Source of the DNA: Phycomyces blakesleeanus NRRL 1555(-) | Lineage: Eukaryota > Mucoromycota > Mucoromycetes > Mucorales > Phycomycetaceae | Assembly: GCF_001638985.1 (NCBI RefSeq) | Contig: NW_017265140.1 | Coordinates: forward strand, 1,612,001 to 1,676,000 | DNA length: 64,000 nucleotides | Direction of reading: 5' to 3' | Part shown: positions 1-11,423 of the stretch, one piece after another | How positions within the stretch are numbered: the stretch's first letter is position 1 | How the letters are laid out: every line of letters starts with the position of its first letter | Notes under the pieces: generated by a model | The model's input: only the letters and a program-made list of their open reading frames with translations | Database searches by the model: none | What the model was told of the DNA's origin: nothing | Translations under genes and position numbers: made by a program

Positions 1-652
1 TCTTTCAGTCTATAAAAAACAAATATGAATTTCATCTTTGCAGATCTCATACACAAGAATAAAATTATAACTATCTAGCTTTTTTCTCAAAGAAATGTTT
101 TGTAAATTGAAACAACTTTCAAAACAACTTAGTAAATTATCGCATTTTTTATTTTCTAATAGTTGTATTTTTTGTCTTATTTTCTGGTAGATAAGCCTCA
201 ATTTTGGCTAATACTTTACTATCTACCAGAAAATATAGACGTTCAAGAATTTGGGTGACGGACATTATTTTGATGAATCTGTAAAATCTGAAGATGGTTA
301 ACCGCAGTACCTCATTATGCATAGTAACATCTTCCTGAGCATTAACTGCAGTATAATGACTCTTCTTTTATTTAAATATAATATAATAGCTACTGCAGAT
401 AATGCGCAGTATTAGTCTAGAAAACTATATAAGACAATTCAATTCATATCAATAAAAAGTATATTTTATCTTCTCTTTGATTTTACGTATACTTCTTGAT
501 CCCCAGTGGATTTGACCTTTTTGTCAGAGTTGACATTGGTAAACAAAATTGGTAGTTATAAGTAACCAGTAAGAGTTGACTTTTTAGAATAAAAGATTTT
601 GACTTTGCCAATTGGTATTTCATATATGTTTTAGATGTTTAAGATGGTGAAT
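1..652. other. AT-rich flank, no gene seen
   Basis: No open reading frame, RNA gene or repeat that I can support. A 63-residue open frame on the minus strand (10-201) has no recognisable motif and looks like chance. The stretch ends at the ATA duplication that marks the left edge of CACTA copy I. Confidence 0.5.
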
Positions 653-889
653 ATACACTATGCCAAAAAAATAGGAGTTTTAGAGGTGGTTTCACAGGTG
701 GTTCCGGAGGGGAAGCCAGGGCACGTTTTGTGTCCTCCCCCTTTTTTCCATCTCTGAGTTCATGTGCATTTTAATACATCTCCGCTTACCGGTAGTGTTA
801 AGATTCTATTAATATATTGATAACCTTATCTTTTGCTAATATTTGTCTTTCAATTGGACAAAACTTCTTTAAGTATAGTCGAAATATTA

Positions 890-1180
890 TATGCCATTGG
901 TTACTACTAATTCATTATTCTTTTAATTTAGATTCTTTTAAATATTTCTTACTTAATCATTGTTTTTATTGGATAAGACATAATTGCACTGTAGTGTATT
1001 TTATAAAAATACATTTTTATTGGTTTCTCAAATGGATATATTTTCTATTTATCGTTTTTATTGGTTATTACACTATACAATTACATTATATATATCACTT
1101 TTATTGGCTGTTATGATAGACATTACATTTTATGCATCATTTTTATTGGTTATAAACAGTCAAATACATCATATACTTTC
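890..1180. repeat. Subterminal TTTTTATTGGTT repeats of CACTA copy I
   Basis: A motif close to TTTTTATTGGTTA recurs about six times (near 893, 966, 1013, 1055, 1099 and 1139). Read on the other strand each contains ATTGG/CCAAT. The same motif recurs in the equivalent end of copy III (57540-57740) and more sparsely in copy II (34259-34540). CACTA elements typically have subterminal repeats bound by an element-encoded protein; that role here is inferred. Confidence 0.6.
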
Positions 1181-1220
1181 AATATTAAATATACTACTTT
1201 ACACTGCAGTGGATAGTTAC

Positions 1221-2429
1221 TTACAATTGCCTCCTTTGACGGTCTTTTCAGAGATGACTGACTCTTGCAATGGATGCCCAATTTTGATAGCATCTGGTGA
1301 AATTTATACCAACCCTCTTAAGCATGTTTGCATGTTTATTACAAATCGTTGTTCGATCACATGAAGATATAGACCTCCAACTAGGACGAGGGCCAAGAGC
1401 TCATACAGAAGGAAGGGTGGCTAACTCGTTACATATAAGTTTTGTACAGGTCCTGAGTGTTGTGGGGAGAAAATAAAGCAAAATATAATATAGACGAAAG
1501 AATTTGTGAGAACTTGTGTAGGTTGTTTATTTCAAAAGAAAAGTAAAGAATGATAAAATTGCCTTCTTTTTCTATACGGAACTATCTACTGATATTTACA
1601 TGTTTTTCTAATTTGTAATTCAGTGTGTGCTTAAGTAATCTTTATCACAATGAGTCATCTTCCAGAAGTATTGTTCTTCTGGAAAGATCCGGAAAGACCA
1701 ATTGATATGATACTTCTCTAGTCAGATCAGTCCAAGAGTTTTGGTAAAGAAGAGCATTTATGCTATTGATAATATTTTAGTATTCTGACCCAGATACTCG
1801 GGTAATGTTTCATAATATTAAATAGTTGTAGTTGTAGTCTCTCAATTAAGTATTTGTATAATAAAAGAAATATGTAAATGAAATATAATGATGCCATATA
1901 TATAATGTATATGTATTTGTATATCCCATGTCATAGTGATAATAATAAATAATCAATTATGTGTATTATGATCTGTGTATTAGACAATATCATAAAAAGA
2001 GATCCGTTTGACTGGAATAGCTGAAGATATTATTTTATCCTTCAGTCTTACTCTCAGATTCAGCAGTAATCAATACTAATTTATAGCACTGAGTGTTGCT
2101 TTTTTGGATGCTGTAACTTTGATTCCAAGATTTTGACTCATCATTTGGTAAACATGTTCTAAAGTGACATTATAAATGTTGATGAAAGGTTTGAAAATAA
2201 ACCCACTTGAGGTCTATTGAAGTTAAAGTTAGTTTTCAGCAATACTGTTTTGAGTTGAACTTACATTAATAAACAAAGAGAGATTTTGCTTTGGAGATCC
2301 TTTGATCATTATTTCATTTCCAAAGCTGTTAATATCTATCTTAATTTGTTCTTGATTGGCATGTAAGACAGCTAACTGGAGCTGAATGTCTAGGAGTAAA
2401 GATTTGATAATATTATCTGTGTCATTCAT
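1221..2429 (-). pseudogene. CACTA accessory protein gene, copy I, split by a solo LTR
   Basis: Transcribed divergently from the transposase. Exon 1 (2265-2429) encodes a short helical, Gln-rich segment starting MNDTDNIIKSLLLDIQ. A GTAAGT..AG intron separates it from exon 2, which begins at 2213 and ends at a TAA at 1221-1223. Exon 2 is interrupted by the solo LTR at 1458-2088. The intact version is in copy III (56913-57485, 173 residues). I do not recognise a named family; the position resembles the second gene of plant CACTA elements (TnpA-like), which is an analogy only. Confidence 0.7.
1458..2088 (-). mobile_element. Solo LTR (family 1) inside CACTA copy I
   Basis: Inserted between two copies of the 5-bp sequence CTGAG (1453-1457 and 2089-2093). 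On the minus strand it begins TGCTATAAATTAGTATTGA and ends CCCCACAACA. It is clearly related to the solo LTR at 10508-11039: both share the block TACTGCTG..GAGAATAAG-like near the 5' end and CCTACACAAGTTCTCAC near the 3' end. No internal retrotransposon sequence remains, so it arose by LTR-LTR recombination. It disrupts the accessory gene. Confidence 0.88.
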
Positions 2430-2747
2430 ATTGCAGATATTGTTTGCCTGAGAAAAAAGATGTTGTTGTGAAAATAAGATATAAAGAAAAAAAATTCAAT
2501 TATCTATTATTAGTTTCATAGCAATATAGATTGAATCTATTGGGTTGGTTGCAGTGAATATCAATTTTGCTTACCATGCTTACATGACAACATGATATAT
2601 ATATGTTTTATTTTTTTCTTCTGAGCTTATATTCAAGTTACTGCGCCATTATTGTCTTCAAGTTAATTATTATAAAAGAGTTCAGACTTGAAAGCAAATA
2701 TCTCTATTCTTACTCATACTTCAAAAGAATAAATTCAAATTAACAAA

Positions 2748-5681
2748 ATGTCTACAATCACAAAGCTTTTCCACCACGAGTGCAGTATCTGCCACAAACG
2801 CTACATAAACAAGAAACTTGTAGCCAAGTGTGAAGTTCAGTACCTGGAAAAAGTTTATAAAGAGATGAATAACACCCAAAGTTCGCAAGTTGCTTCTGTT
2901 TCTGAGCAGAGTAATCTTATCTTGAATTTCGCATCTAGCTCAACCTTGGAGTAAGTCTACAAATTATAATGATGCAACTAAATAAAATATATTAATTCTT
3001 TAATAATTAAACAGAGAAAGCACTAGCATGAGCATCGACAAGGATATTACTCCTTCCGTTATCAACGAAATTGATGAGCCCATGGTAAGAAAGATAAATA
3101 TACAAATACATCCAATGTACTAATTATTGTTTGTCTTATTAAAGTATGATATTGAACATGAGTATTCTATGGAAAATGATTCAGCAATCATGGATGTTAC
3201 TGAAAATGCTATTGATGATACTCCTTCTCAGTTGGTCTATGACTTTAGTGCTCCTGTTCCTGTTCCTGGCTATGACGATGCAAAGAATCTCGAGCTTATG
3301 AAGATCATAAAGAAGTTTGGAATTTCCCAGAAGGCTCACATTAGTCTGGCAAAACACTTGAATGAAATTCTCAGCAGATCAAGTGAGATATCATACAGAG
3401 CTTGCACTCCCTACCTTGGTACCAAGCTTCTTTCTCGATTTATTGGTGTTGATGAGGAGACATATCACGTTTGTCACAATGGGTGTATGCTGAACAACAA
3501 CAATCAGCAAACGGAATGCCCTCATTGTGACGAAGCCCATTACAAGACTGGTGAGAGAAGCCAAGATGCTGGTGAGAATTCAATCCCTGCCAGCACAATG
3601 ATACAGCTTCCTCTGGGTAGACAGCTTGCAGTTGCTTTGGCCAGCAACCGCACCAGAAAAGACATGTTGTATTGCCACCATTATACGCAAAAGGCTGATG
3701 GCAGCATTTCTGATGTCTTTGACGGACAGGCATATCAGTCAAAGAAGCATCTTTTCTTAGGTGAAAATGACATTGCCATTTCGCTGTCTGTTGATAGGTT
3801 TGCTCCCCATAGTGTTCCAGGTCCGGTAACCATTGTCCACGTTACCAACTTTAACCTTCCCCCAATGATCTGCTACGAGCGCAGCCGTATGATCCAAGTC
3901 GCGATCATCCCTGGTCCCAAAGCACCTGCCGATTTCTGGTCATTCCTGGAGTCTGTTCTGAAAGAACTTCGGGTTCTCCAAGCTGGTAGAATGGTTGTGA
4001 AGACACCATCTGGAGATATTAGTGCAAAAGTCCATGTACTAATGACAACTGGCAACATCCCAGCTCTGGGAAAGATGGCTTGTCATGTGGGCCATATGAG
4101 TAAGGATGGCTGCCGCATCTGCCACATTGTGGGTCAATCTCCTGGCCATGGCCAATATTTCCGAATGCCATCTGCCATCACCATGCGCACACCAGAAAGT
4201 TTCAAGCACTTTGATGAGGTGGCCTCATCCAGCAAAAAAGGGTTAACTGGCCAATCTCCCTTCTCCTTACTGGATTCCTTCTCTGGTCCGTTCTTCTTTG
4301 CATTGGATGAAATGCACGGCATTTGTCACGGCATTGGCAAACAGGTCTGGGGGCTCGTGTGTGGCAAGTATGGAAAAGATCATCCTCTCTCTCTCTCCTT
4401 TGCTGCTCAGAAAGAAATTGGTACTGCCATGGTGTCAACCAGAAGAAGTATTCTGACATCTTTCTACGGTGCATGGATCAACATTGCAACAAGATCAGGG
4501 TACTTCCGGGCTGTGGACTGGGCTGACTTCATCTTGTTTGTTATCCCCACACTTGTGGCAGAGTGTGTCCATTACCAAGCTGCCTGTAAGGCATTGCTTG
4601 ACCTGGTGCAGACATGCAACCTACTCATGAGCTGGTAGTTATCAGCAGAGGAGAAAACCTTGATCAAAATGTAAGCTTTAATTATAATTAATATTATTAT
4701 TTTATAACTTGTGTTAACTTATCTTTTTTTAGAAATCTTGTCACATGGAATGCGTATCTGAAAGCCTTGCTAGCTAAAGGAGAGGTCCAGCTCAAGGTCT
4801 TTACAATCAACCAGCACCTCCTGCAGCACTATCCCGCAATAATAGAAGCATATGGTCCCCCCAGAGTGTATAGTGCACGATCTGTTGAGAGGGCGATTGG
4901 GGAATACTCACGAGCAATAAAGAGTAATTCGGCAATTGGAATCAACGCTGGCAACATCATGCTTGGCTTGACACAGATTCGACAGATGAGAGTTAAAAAT
5001 TCAATAACGACAACAGGAACATTAACAGCAACAACTCTCCTTCAGTATGACAATCCCTCTGCTGATTGGCCAATTGACCGAGAAGGTAGTAATGTTGGTA
5101 CTGATTCTGACATTGAGTTCTTGGGGCCTTTGAGAAACAGAACGATTGTTGATAGTTTTGGAGGCATTTCTTGTCTTCCAGAGCTTTTTCAAAAGTTCTA
5201 CAAATCAAAGGGGGAAGAGTGTAGTATAATTGAAGCAGCCATTAAAACAAGCTGTAAAACATTTGTAAATGGTTGTGTTATTGACTCTGCACTCAACCAT
5301 AATTGTGTAAGAGAGGCACATAACGTCAGACTTCAGGTTCAGATTGATGAGAACCGCAACATTGGGCAAAGCTACTCTTCAGTCTATAAGGATTTCTTTG
5401 GGAAGGTTGTCGTTTTCTTTGAGCACAAGCTCAACAACAAGAGGTGGCTGCTTGTCCTTGTCAATATTTATGCAGTTCGTTTGGTATATAGTATACCAGC
5501 AATCAACAATGGGCAAATGAAGCCAATGGTAGTTCACCTGGCAGATGTCAAAGAATTAGTTGGTTTGGTGAAGTCGAACACAACTATAAACACAATAACA
5601 ACAATAGCAACAACATATGTAGTGTGGCCAGAGCTTAACCGCGGCCCAAAACTGTCACTTGGTTCTCTTGCAGACTTATAA
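2748..5681 (+). pseudogene. CACTA transposase (tnp2/Plavaka-like), copy I, one nonsense codon
   Basis: Exons 2748-2950, 3015-3084, 3145-4670 and 4733-5681 join in frame through GTAAG..AG introns, giving about 915 codons. Exon 1 holds a Cys cluster (CSIC..AKC) like a DNA-binding zinc finger. A second cluster (YHVCHNGC..CPHC) and the segments VTIVHVTNFNL, IIPGPKAPADFW and CHVGHMSKDGCRICH match the layout of CACTA tnp2 transposases. Candidate DDE residues by comparison with the Plavaka proteins here are the Asp of LSVDRF, the Asp of ALDEMHG and the Glu of ARSVERAIGEYSR in exon 4. A TAG at 4636-4638 replaces the Glu codon seen in copy III and removes exon 4 with the presumed catalytic Glu. Confidence 0.85.
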
Positions 5682-6013
5682 TTTTTTTCTTGTAATATAT
5701 TATTTTTTTTCAAATTGTCTTAACATATTTTATCCTCCCAGCAAAAAGTTTAGATATTTCTCTCTCTTTTGCCTCTGACTTTTAATAGCCATCAATTGCA
5801 ATCTACATTTACTAAAAATGTAAAATCTGTAGTTAAAATATACTTTTGTCTATCAGGATATTTAATTTTAGGTGGTCAATCTGCTTTTTGTCAACCTTTT
5901 CAAAAAACAGAGATTTTCTAGTTTCAAATTAGATTTTTGGTGATTTTTTAATTATGATAGGCCAAAAACAAAGTCACAAATACAAAAAATCATTCCGATT
6001 TGTTGTAGTGATA

Positions 6014-6351
6014 CTTGTAGAAGATATTACTGGGCAACAGGCATCTAAAACATATTATTGTAGCTATTCTTTTAGCCAGAAATCAATTATCATTTTGTAT
6101 AAATAGTCAAGAAATATATTTAATAAAAAGCATGTTTATTCTTATCTAAAAACTATTCAAAAACTTGATGATCCCAGTGGTATTGATTCTGCGACTTAGT
6201 TACAAGTGCCAGAAAAGAAATACCAGATCGAGACTTGACATTTTGACTTTGTTATAGTAAAAGGAAGACCAACCCAAAATTGGGAACGACACAAAAAAAA
6301 ATAAAAAAGTCAAATTGATTAAATCACAATTTCTACCAACAACATTTGAAA
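6014..6351. other. Short non-element spacer before the tRNA gene
   Basis: This lies between CACTA copy I and the tRNA-Ala gene and is probably original host sequence. No gene is visible. An A-rich run at about 6290-6308 reads as a T-run on the minus strand some 45 bases past the tRNA 3' end and could stop RNA polymerase III. A 40-base stretch at 6183-6222 resembles 23000-23042 inside the Plavaka element. Confidence 0.5.
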
Positions 6352-6424
6352 TGGAGAAGCTGGGCGTCGATCCCAGTGCCTCTCGCATGCTAAGCGAGCG
6401 CTCTACCATTTGAGCTACATCCCC
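6352..6424 (-). tRNA. tRNA-Ala (anticodon AGC)
   Basis: The reverse complement folds as a complete 73-nt tRNA: acceptor GGGGATG against CTTCTCC (one T-T mismatch and one G-T pair), D-arm GCTC/GAGC, anticodon arm CTCGC-TTAGCAT-GCGAG with anticodon AGC, T-arm CTGGG/CCCAG, and discriminator A. There is no intron. The T-loop starts A instead of the usual T (ATCGACG), and with the acceptor mismatch this leaves some doubt about activity. LINE copy A begins at the base immediately upstream of its 5' end, and its first 14-15 bases are repeated after LINE A and LINE B. This tRNA is the integration target of the array. Confidence 0.92.
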
Positions 6425-6660
6425 ACTGCTCTTTCGCTTAAGCATTTTATTTGTCTGGTTCCAAAATTTTATTTTTGACGAATCCACATATAAAGTGTAT
6501 CCATCCATTAACATCTTTACGCAAAACGATCCATCCGTCACAAAAAACGCACCTCCCATTGCCAAAAGTAGTGCAGTCCTTGTCCTTGGTATTCCAGCTG
6601 TCAGCAAAAAAAATTTCAGCTAAATCAGACAACATCACGCCATCTGCATTCTCAATCCCA

Positions 6661-7566
6661 ATGGCTAATTTGCAAATCGGCAACATGCAGGGATTGCCAA
6701 CCGAGCTTACCTCATTCCTGACGACATTGCAGGCACAAATCATGAATGTGCAAAACAGAACCGACCAGTTGGAGCGACTTGCAGCAGAGAATGCAAGATT
6801 AACCACTGAATTGGATCAAGCTAGAACAACAATTACTAATCTACAGAAGCAATTAGGATCCCAGAGTGCACCTGAAAAAAACTTTTCACAAATTTCACTT
6901 TCGAACCTAGCCGGCACAGTAGGTACTTCTGACAAAAACAAAGAACCAGGTCTGGAAGCCTCCACTTGGGCTAGTAAAGCCAGTGTTTCTCTTCCTGTAA
7001 CTGCACCAAAAATGTCTGCTGTTCCCTCTGCTCACCGTATTGCAGCTTCTGTTCGTATGTTTGCTCTTCCCTCTGGTCCTTCAGGTTATGAATATGTTTA
7101 TATTCCAAGATCAAGACGCCTTAAGCACAAAGAAGTCCGTTCCTCTCTCCGCACTCTTGGGGTAGATTCTTCTCGACTTTTGGACATTAACTTCCCAGCC
7201 AGAGGTGTCATTGGCATCCTTGTTCATGTCCAGTATGCTGATACATTTAAGACCAAAGTGACAACTTCTTCCGTTGAGATTTTGGACGCATTTGATCCAC
7301 TTGACCCTGATAATGTTGCTGATCCTAAGTATGCATCTCTGTCCACTCATGAACTTGCCAACACTGCTGCAATGCTTCACTATGATAGATGTCTCCAAGC
7401 CCTTCAGTTCTTGCGCCCACACGTTGCTATCCCAGTTGGTCACTTCTTTTGTGAGGAAGGGTGGATCAGTGAAGATGAAATACCAACACGTACTACTCTT
7501 ACCAATGCCACTGGCGGGTCTTTGTTCAAACGTCAGCGCAGCTCATCAGTCACTATGTCTGAATGA
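6661..7566 (+). CDS. LINE A ORF1 protein
   Basis: Intact 301-residue frame. The frame is open back to 6451 but 6661 is its first ATG; LINE B and C ORF1s begin at comparable places. Residues about 10-65 form a heptad-like coiled coil (LTSFLTTLQAQ..LERLAAENARL). A Ser/Thr/Ala-rich linker follows, then a conserved region with EYVYIPRSRRL, LRTLGVDS..LLDINFPARGV and DPLDPDNVADPKY, shared by all three copies. There is no CCHC knuckle. By analogy with other LINEs it is a nucleic-acid-binding partner of the RNA particle; the fold itself I cannot name. The stop codon overlaps the ORF2 start as ATGA. Confidence 0.88.
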   Translation: MANLQIGNMQGLPTELTSFLTTLQAQIMNVQNRTDQLERLAAENARLTTELDQARTTITNLQKQLGSQSAPEKNFSQISLSNLAGTVGTSDKNKEPGLEASTWASKASVSLPVTAPKMSAVPSAHRIAASVRMFALPSGPSGYEYVYIPRSRRLKHKEVRSSLRTLGVDSSRLLDINFPARGVIGILVHVQYADTFKTKVTTSSVEILDAFDPLDPDNVADPKYASLSTHELANTAAMLHYDRCLQALQFLRPHVAIPVGHFFCEEGWISEDEIPTRTTLTNATGGSLFKRQRSSSVTMSE

Positions 7567-10500
7567 GTAATCTCAATATTGGATTATGGAATGCCAATGG
7601 CCTGCAACCCAGAGCCATTCAAGATACCCTTCAACACTGTCAATCCTTACATATGCTCTTCATTACAGAAACATGGCTCCTCTCCCCCTCACGTCTTCCC
7701 ACATCATGGTCACAAATTCACTTATATGATTCTCCCATAGCTGGCACCTATAGGGGCTCTATGGGTGTTTCTGTTCTCATCTCACCTCACTGTCCTTATG
7801 CTGTCACTCAAATACCTATGCCCTCAAAATATGCTCTGGCTGTCAAAATTGGCTCACTCAGAATTGTATGCTTATATCTTCCACCAACTATGCCCACTCA
7901 TGATGTCCTACATGTACTCTCTTCCATTCCTTTAACACATGATACCATTCTTTGTGGTGACTTCAATGTAAGACTTGGCTCTGTTACTGGTGACTATGCA
8001 TCAAATTCTCGTGGACTGGCACTATGTTCTTGGATAGAAGAGAGATCTCTATCAGTTGTAAATGCAGATCTTGCACCTTGCATACCAATATATATTTCTT
8101 TCCGCAACAACTATAAAATCAGCAGTATTATTGACCTCTTGATAACTAATATGCCACTCATCAATCCTTCTCTTCATATTGCTACTGACTTGTCCCTTGG
8201 GTCAGATCATCGCCTTTTATCACTTTCCTTTACCTATGATCTACAGCACTCTACCAATATGCCACCACCATTACGCAAGACATGGAACCTCTCACGTCTC
8301 AATGAACCTGATGTCCATGCTCTTTATGCTCATATCTTCACTCAAAACTCAACCTCCATCCTTTCCACCTTGCAAGAAATTGTACTGAATCCGCCACTCA
8401 CCAAACCTGACATTGATGCTATAACTGATAAGTTCAATTCACTCATTTACAACTCACTAAATAGCTCAATTGGACATCGACCCTCTCGCCCCAACCATTG
8501 GAAATCCTTCTGGAATGTGGCATTACAAACAGCAGCAGATCATCGTAACAAATGTTACAAAAAATGGCGCCTAGCAATAGGTATTGACAAAGTTGTTTGG
8601 TGGACTAAACACAAGCATGCACAGGCTGAATTCCGATCCCAAGTTCAGCAAGCCAAACGCCAGTCTTGGCATGTGTTTTGTCAGTCTATGGAACGTGATT
8701 TCAGCAAAGCAACGTCAAAAATAAAACAGTTAAAACGCCATAGACAGCCACAACATACCTTCCAGCATGACGATGGACCAGCCGTAGCAGCAGCAACAAT
8801 GTGTGACCATTTGGCAACAGTATATAGTGGACATATACTTCCAGCAACCCGACCACCAGCACCAACAACGACTTATAACAGTGTGCCTTTTGCCTCTGAT
8901 GACTCTCCATTTAACTCATCAATTGTGGAGGAATTCATGCAATTTATGCCTAACCGCAAGGCACCAGGGCCTGATCATATCAGAGCTGAAATGCTAAAAC
9001 CTATCAAATCACTTATCTCGCCTGTTCTTGCTTTGTTATTTACAGTTTGCTGGCAATGGTCGTATGTCCCAAGTCTTTGGCGCCAAGCACAAGTTTTCCC
9101 CATCTTCAAGAAGGGTAGTCCAACAAATCCGGCTAACTACCGGCCAATCTCCTTGACTTCTGTACTGCGTAAGCTTTTTGAGATGTGTATAGCCCCCCAG
9201 TTGCACAAGTACTCTCCTCCTTTGGATGTGGCTCAAGGTGGTTTTCGTCCTCGCCGTGGTGCTTTGGATCAAGCTCTCTGTCTCCATGATCTGATGAAAG
9301 CCTATTATCACCGTCATAAGCACTACCCTGTTGTTGCATTTCTGGATATCAAGGCTGCCTATGATACAGTAAATCGACGAATCATCTGGCATGCTTTACA
9401 ACAACGTGGCACTCCACCAGCCCTTTTGGGCCTCTTAGTTAACATGTTTGACAATGTCTCCATCTCTGTCCTTCTAGATAACTTTTCTTCACAATCGTTT
9501 TCACCTGCCACTGGGGTTCTCCAAGGTTCTGTCCTCAGTCCACATCTGTATTCAATATATATCAACTCCCTGCCCCCATTGCTCCGCACAGTTGCTCACT
9601 CACAAACTACAACCCATGTTCCATCACCCTCTCCTACCTCATTGGATGCATATAATGCTCTTCTTGCTCCTTCAGGTGTAGATGGCTTTGGACATATTCA
9701 TTTCTCAACACCCATCAATTCTCTGCTCTTTGCCGACGATGTAGCTATTTTTGGTTCTCTTTCAGACGTTCAGGCCATGCTAGACCTTGCTGCAGACCAC
9801 TCTCTTACTCTTGGATATCGATGGAGCCCCACCAAATGTGAAGTTATATATCCCAAAACACGTGCAAGCTCGCCAGTTCCTCTTCTTTTATATGGTCAAG
9901 TTCTCCCTGCCACTGACCTGTTTATTTATCTGGGTGTTCCTTTTGCCAATAAGGGTATTTCTTCCAAGTCCATTGCCACTCATAGACGTTCTGGTACACT
10001 TGCTACAATGGCAACCCTAAACTCTGTTGGTGCTTGTCGTTCTGGTTTTTCTCTGCTGTTCAGTTCACGATTGTATAAGACCTTTGTCCGCCCAAAGTTT
10101 GAATATGGTTTGGCAATCTCCACTCTACTGAAACAAGATATCAAAGTGCTGGAGCCCATTCAAGATAAGTGTCTTTGCATGATTGTTGGGGGGCATGCCA
10201 CGTCCTCTACAATTGTGTTGAAGCACATCTGCAATCTGCCAAGTATGAAGTTTCGTGCCAATGCTCTTATGGCCAAGTTCTGTATAAGATCACACTTTTT
10301 GCCGGCCCAGTGCCTTCTGTCTCTTTTGCACCATCATCATACCGTCTATTCTTCACTTGTCTCCTTGGGAAAAACCCATCTTCTGTCCAATATCCCTCCA
10401 ACACTCAAACTTCGAAGCCCTAGTGCTGTAAAAAATCATTTTGAAAGCATTAGAGAAGCTGGATTTGCAACCTTTCTCCAGTCCAATATGCAAGTTCTCA

Positions 10501-11423
10501 TTCAAGCTGTTGTAAGTGAGTATTGACTACTGCTGTAATTGAGAATAAGTCTGAAGGAAATAATATAAGGCCTCAGCTATTCCAGTCAAAGGTGTCTACC
10601 GATTACTTTATTATTTAACACACAGGTTTAGCATGCATGATAGTGATTATATTTCATATGATGATATCACCATAATATGGGATACATCAGTGGATTATTA
10701 TAAGCATAATTATAACTCATAAACACATTTACTTTCGATGTTAATACTTTATTGGGACTACACACATTTATATAATTAATCATACATTAATTATCCCAAG
10801 ATCACGTTGCTCTGATTAAGGCTCAGATAGGATCGATTACCTGACCCCAGTCATATAATTTTCCCAATCCAAAACAATATAAATAGCAGTAGTAGTTCAG
10901 TGTAGGAACCTGGTCAAACTTTGATACAAAATCTTTCTCAATAAACAAAACCTACACAAGTTCTCACGAATCTTCGTTCCTAATTTCAAATCTTCAATTC
11001 TTCCTCTTAAAAACTTCTTCAACTTCAACCACCACAACACAAGCATGCCGCCCAGTTCTTGGAGTTGATCCAATCTTGTTTTTGCCAGCCTCACGTGTGG
11101 AACGTGGCCGTTTGATTCGTTGGAGAATGGGGTGGTTACCAGGCAAACCAAAGGAATGTCCTTGTGGATCAGATCATACCTCACGCCGCCATTTGTTGGA
11201 TTGCCCACTTGTTCCTGTGGCACTATTTGAACAGTTGCCTCAACCTGACCAAGATCAGATACACAGAATTGATTTTGCCATCACATCCTTGCCTTTGTCA
11301 TCTCAAGAACCTCGACCTGCTTACTGGATACCACTGCTGACTATTCTCTGGCACATAGATGTTATATGTAATCCTGATGGTGACTATTCACATGAGACTG
11401 AACATGGTGCTCTTTGGATATAA
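7563..11423 (+). pseudogene. LINE A ORF2 (endonuclease + reverse transcriptase), split by solo LTR
   Basis: Starts at the ATG overlapping the ORF1 stop. Residues about 1-220 are an EEP/APE-like endonuclease: WNANGL, ITETWL, CGDFN, SIIDLLI and GSDHR carry the expected Asn, Glu, Asp and His residues. The reverse transcriptase spans about 455-760: RKAPGPDHIRAEM, NYRPISLTS, FLDIKAAYDTV, GVLQGSVLSP and the catalytic FADD at about 722. A CX1CX8HX3C cluster (CPCGSDHTSRRHLLDC) lies near the C terminus. The solo LTR with its duplication (537 bp) is a multiple of three, and the frame resumes after it at 11045, so the pre-insertion protein was about 1107 residues. As it stands the frame stops inside the LTR at 10526. 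Confidence 0.92.
10508..11039 (+). mobile_element. Solo LTR (family 1) inside LINE A ORF2
   Basis: Flanked by the 5-bp duplication CAAGC (10503-10507, 11040-11044). It begins TGTTGTAAG and ends CACAACA, giving the inverted TGTTG..CAACA ends of an LTR. A TATA-like ATATAAATAG (about 10878) and AATAAA (about 10941) are in the order expected for a plus-oriented LTR. It belongs to the same family as 1458-2088. No internal retroelement domains are present. Confidence 0.92.

Larger units (their letters stand above)
656..6010 (+). mobile_element. CACTA-type DNA transposon, copy I
   Basis: The element starts CACTATGCCAAA at 656 and ends TGTTGTAGTG at 6010, so both termini carry the CACTA motif in inverted orientation. 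A 3-bp duplication ATA lies at 653-655 and 6011-6013, the target-site length expected for CACTA/EnSpm elements. It carries a transposase gene on the plus strand (2748-5681) and a divergent accessory gene on the minus strand (1221-2429). Removing the solo LTR inside it leaves about 4.7 kb, matching copy III (53327-58052), to which it is closely similar in inverted orientation. Both genes are broken, so this copy is not autonomous now. Confidence 0.93.

Noticed and set aside
817..1364. Open frames of 99 and 126 residues, hydrophobic and Tyr/Phe-rich
   Set aside because: They read through the subterminal repeats and antisense to the accessory gene; composition is that of AT-rich DNA.
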